Assembly: GCA_031280075.1 (NCBI GenBank)
Contig: JAITHG010000048.1
Location: 1 to 6,216 of the forward strand
Direction of reading: 5' to 3'
Source: Eubacteriales Family XIII. Incertae Sedis bacterium
GTDB taxonomy: Bacteria > Bacillota_A > Clostridia > Peptostreptococcales > Anaerovoracaceae
DNA length: 6,216 bases
Shown one piece after another: positions 5,348-6,216 of the stretch. The translations under genes were made by a program, and so were the position numbers. The notes below the pieces were generated by a model. It was not told where the DNA came from. It saw only the letters and a list, made by a program, of their open reading frames with translations, and made no database searches. The first letter of the stretch is position 1. Each line of letters starts with the position of its first letter.

Positions 5348-6205
5348 CTAGCCGAGGCTGCCGAGGCTGCGCGATATCAACGTCGCCTTCTCCACCACGT
5401 AGGCGGCGACTTCGTGCACGCGTGCCCGGGTCAGGATGCCCGGGGTGCCGCTCGCGCTGATGGCGGAGATGATCTCCCCCCGGTAGTCGTAGATGGGGGC
5501 GCCGATGCAGCGCGTGTTCAGGTCGAATTCCCTGTCGTCCATCGCCCAGCCTTGACTGCGCACCTTCTTTATTTCCTTATGGAAGTCGGCAAGCGAGGTG
5601 ATGGTATGGGGCGTGAACCGGTTGAAGCTGCTGTTTGCTAGGGTGCGGTCAAGCCCGTCCCGGTCAAAGCCGGACAGCAGGCATTTGCCAAGGGACGAGC
5701 ACCAAGCGGGCACGCGGATGCCGATCTGGGAATAGAGCCGCACGCCCGAGTACATGTCCATGCGTTCGATGTAGACAACTTGGTCGCCCTCCAGGACGCC
5801 GAGGTGCGAAGTCAGCCCCAGCTCATGCGTGATCTGCGCGACGTAGGGGCGCGCCTCCGTCTGCAGCTCGAGGCTGTTGATGTGCGTGCTGACGATCTCG
5901 ATTGGCTTCAACCCGATGCGGTACAGCCCTTCCCGGCTCTTCTCCGCGTACTGCCTGCGAACGAGGGTGGCGAGCAGCCGGTGCACCGTGCTCTTGTGCA
6001 TGCCGACACGCGCCGCGATCTCCGTGATGCCCATGCCTTCGCCGGGGGCGTGCACTGAGAGTGCCTCCAGGATGTCGAGGGCGCGCTCTAGGGACTGCAC
6101 GGAATGCCCGTGATCCACTGGCTCCGCCGCCCCTGTTGGTGGTGCCTCTGCCGGTGCTGCCGCCCGTGCGTCTTTTTTCTTTGCGTTTTTCCCTTGTGTC
6201 TCCAT
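5348..6205 (-). CDS. IclR-family transcriptional regulator
   Basis: This 285-residue protein has the two-part IclR layout: a winged helix-turn-helix at about residues 35-97 (SLERALDILEAL, then ITEIAARVGMHKSTVHRLLATLV as the recognition unit) and an effector-binding domain at about 112-280. The signature region RCIGAPIYDYRGEIISAISASG (232-253) is typical of the family. IclR proteins bind DNA as dimers or tetramers and respond to small carboxylates or aromatic compounds; this one's ligand is not apparent. The first 35 residues are a charged Lys/Ala/Pro-rich tail, probably disordered. The chosen ATG has only a weak, close ribosome binding site (CAAGG), and the next in-frame ATG is inside the DNA-binding domain, so M1 or a non-ATG start shortly after it is likely. 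The C-terminus ends SLGSLG, encoded by a 9-bp duplication. It precedes tyrA by 65 bp on the same strand. Its own promoter lies outside the window. Confidence 0.92.
   Translation of the reverse strand: METQGKNAKKKDARAAAPAEAPPTGAAEPVDHGHSVQSLERALDILEALSVHAPGEGMGITEIAARVGMHKSTVHRLLATLVRRQYAEKSREGLYRIGLKPIEIVSTHINSLELQTEARPYVAQITHELGLTSHLGVLEGDQVVYIERMDMYSGVRLYSQIGIRVPAWCSSLGKCLLSGFDRDGLDRTLANSSFNRFTPHTITSLADFHKEIKKVRSQGWAMDDREFDLNTRCIGAPIYDYRGEIISAISASGTPGILTRARVHEVAAYVVEKATLISRSLGSLG
5351..5368 (-). repeat. 9-bp tandem duplication at the end of the IclR gene
   Basis: GCCGAGGCT occurs twice in a row at 5351-5359 and 5360-5368, just before the stop codon. It encodes the SLG-SLG ending of the regulator. 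This fits a simple slippage event that kept the frame. Confidence 0.75.
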
Positions 6206-6216
6206 GCCTTGCCCGT

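Overview
This 6.2-kb bacterial window holds six convincing protein-coding genes. From left to right they are a two-gene toxin-antitoxin operon on the minus strand (241-905), a FIST-domain protein on the plus strand (1259-2443), an aldehyde dehydrogenase on the plus strand (2639-4072), prephenate dehydrogenase TyrA on the minus strand (4095-5282) and an IclR-family regulator on the minus strand (5348-6205). No RNA gene, CRISPR array, insertion sequence, integrase or attachment site was seen.

The metabolic and regulatory genes are GC-rich with a strong preference for G/C at third codon positions, and most starts follow a recognisable Shine-Dalgarno sequence. This would fit a GC-rich Firmicute such as a Selenomonas-like member of the Negativicutes. 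That placement is only an impression from protein style and composition; no marker gene in the window proves it. The left 1 kb is visibly poorer in GC and carries the toxin-antitoxin pair, which looks like a transferred accessory module next to a core region.

Region 1 (1-1000): the relB/dinJ-like antitoxin gene overlaps the vapC-like PIN toxin gene by 4 nt. A minus-strand promoter carries two adjacent perfect 8-bp palindromes, and a rho-independent terminator follows at about 104-134. The antitoxin appears mosaic: its front half is RelB/DinJ-like, but its last 25 or so residues look like the PIN-binding tail of VapC-linked antitoxins. Region 2 (1000-2640): a divergent plus-strand promoter with a structured leader drives the stand-alone FIST protein. 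After it comes a 195-bp intergenic region with five tandem 8-bp repeats, a perfect 7-bp inverted repeat, an AT-rich dyad beside a -10-like element, and a leader hairpin before the dehydrogenase gene. Region 3 (2639-4072): the aldehyde dehydrogenase keeps its catalytic residues but lacks the usual KPSE cofactor motif. Region 4 (4095-6205): iclR and tyrA form a probable co-transcribed pair that converges on the dehydrogenase gene with only 22 bp between.

The toxin-antitoxin pair is self-contained. FIST proteins are thought to bind small ligands, perhaps amino acids, and the IclR protein is a ligand-responsive transcription factor, so the right part combines two putative sensors with two dehydrogenases. 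Whether they form one circuit cannot be told from this sequence. The most interesting points are the hybrid antitoxin, the repeat-encoded insertion in the TyrA Rossmann fold, and the crowded control region before the aldehyde dehydrogenase gene.
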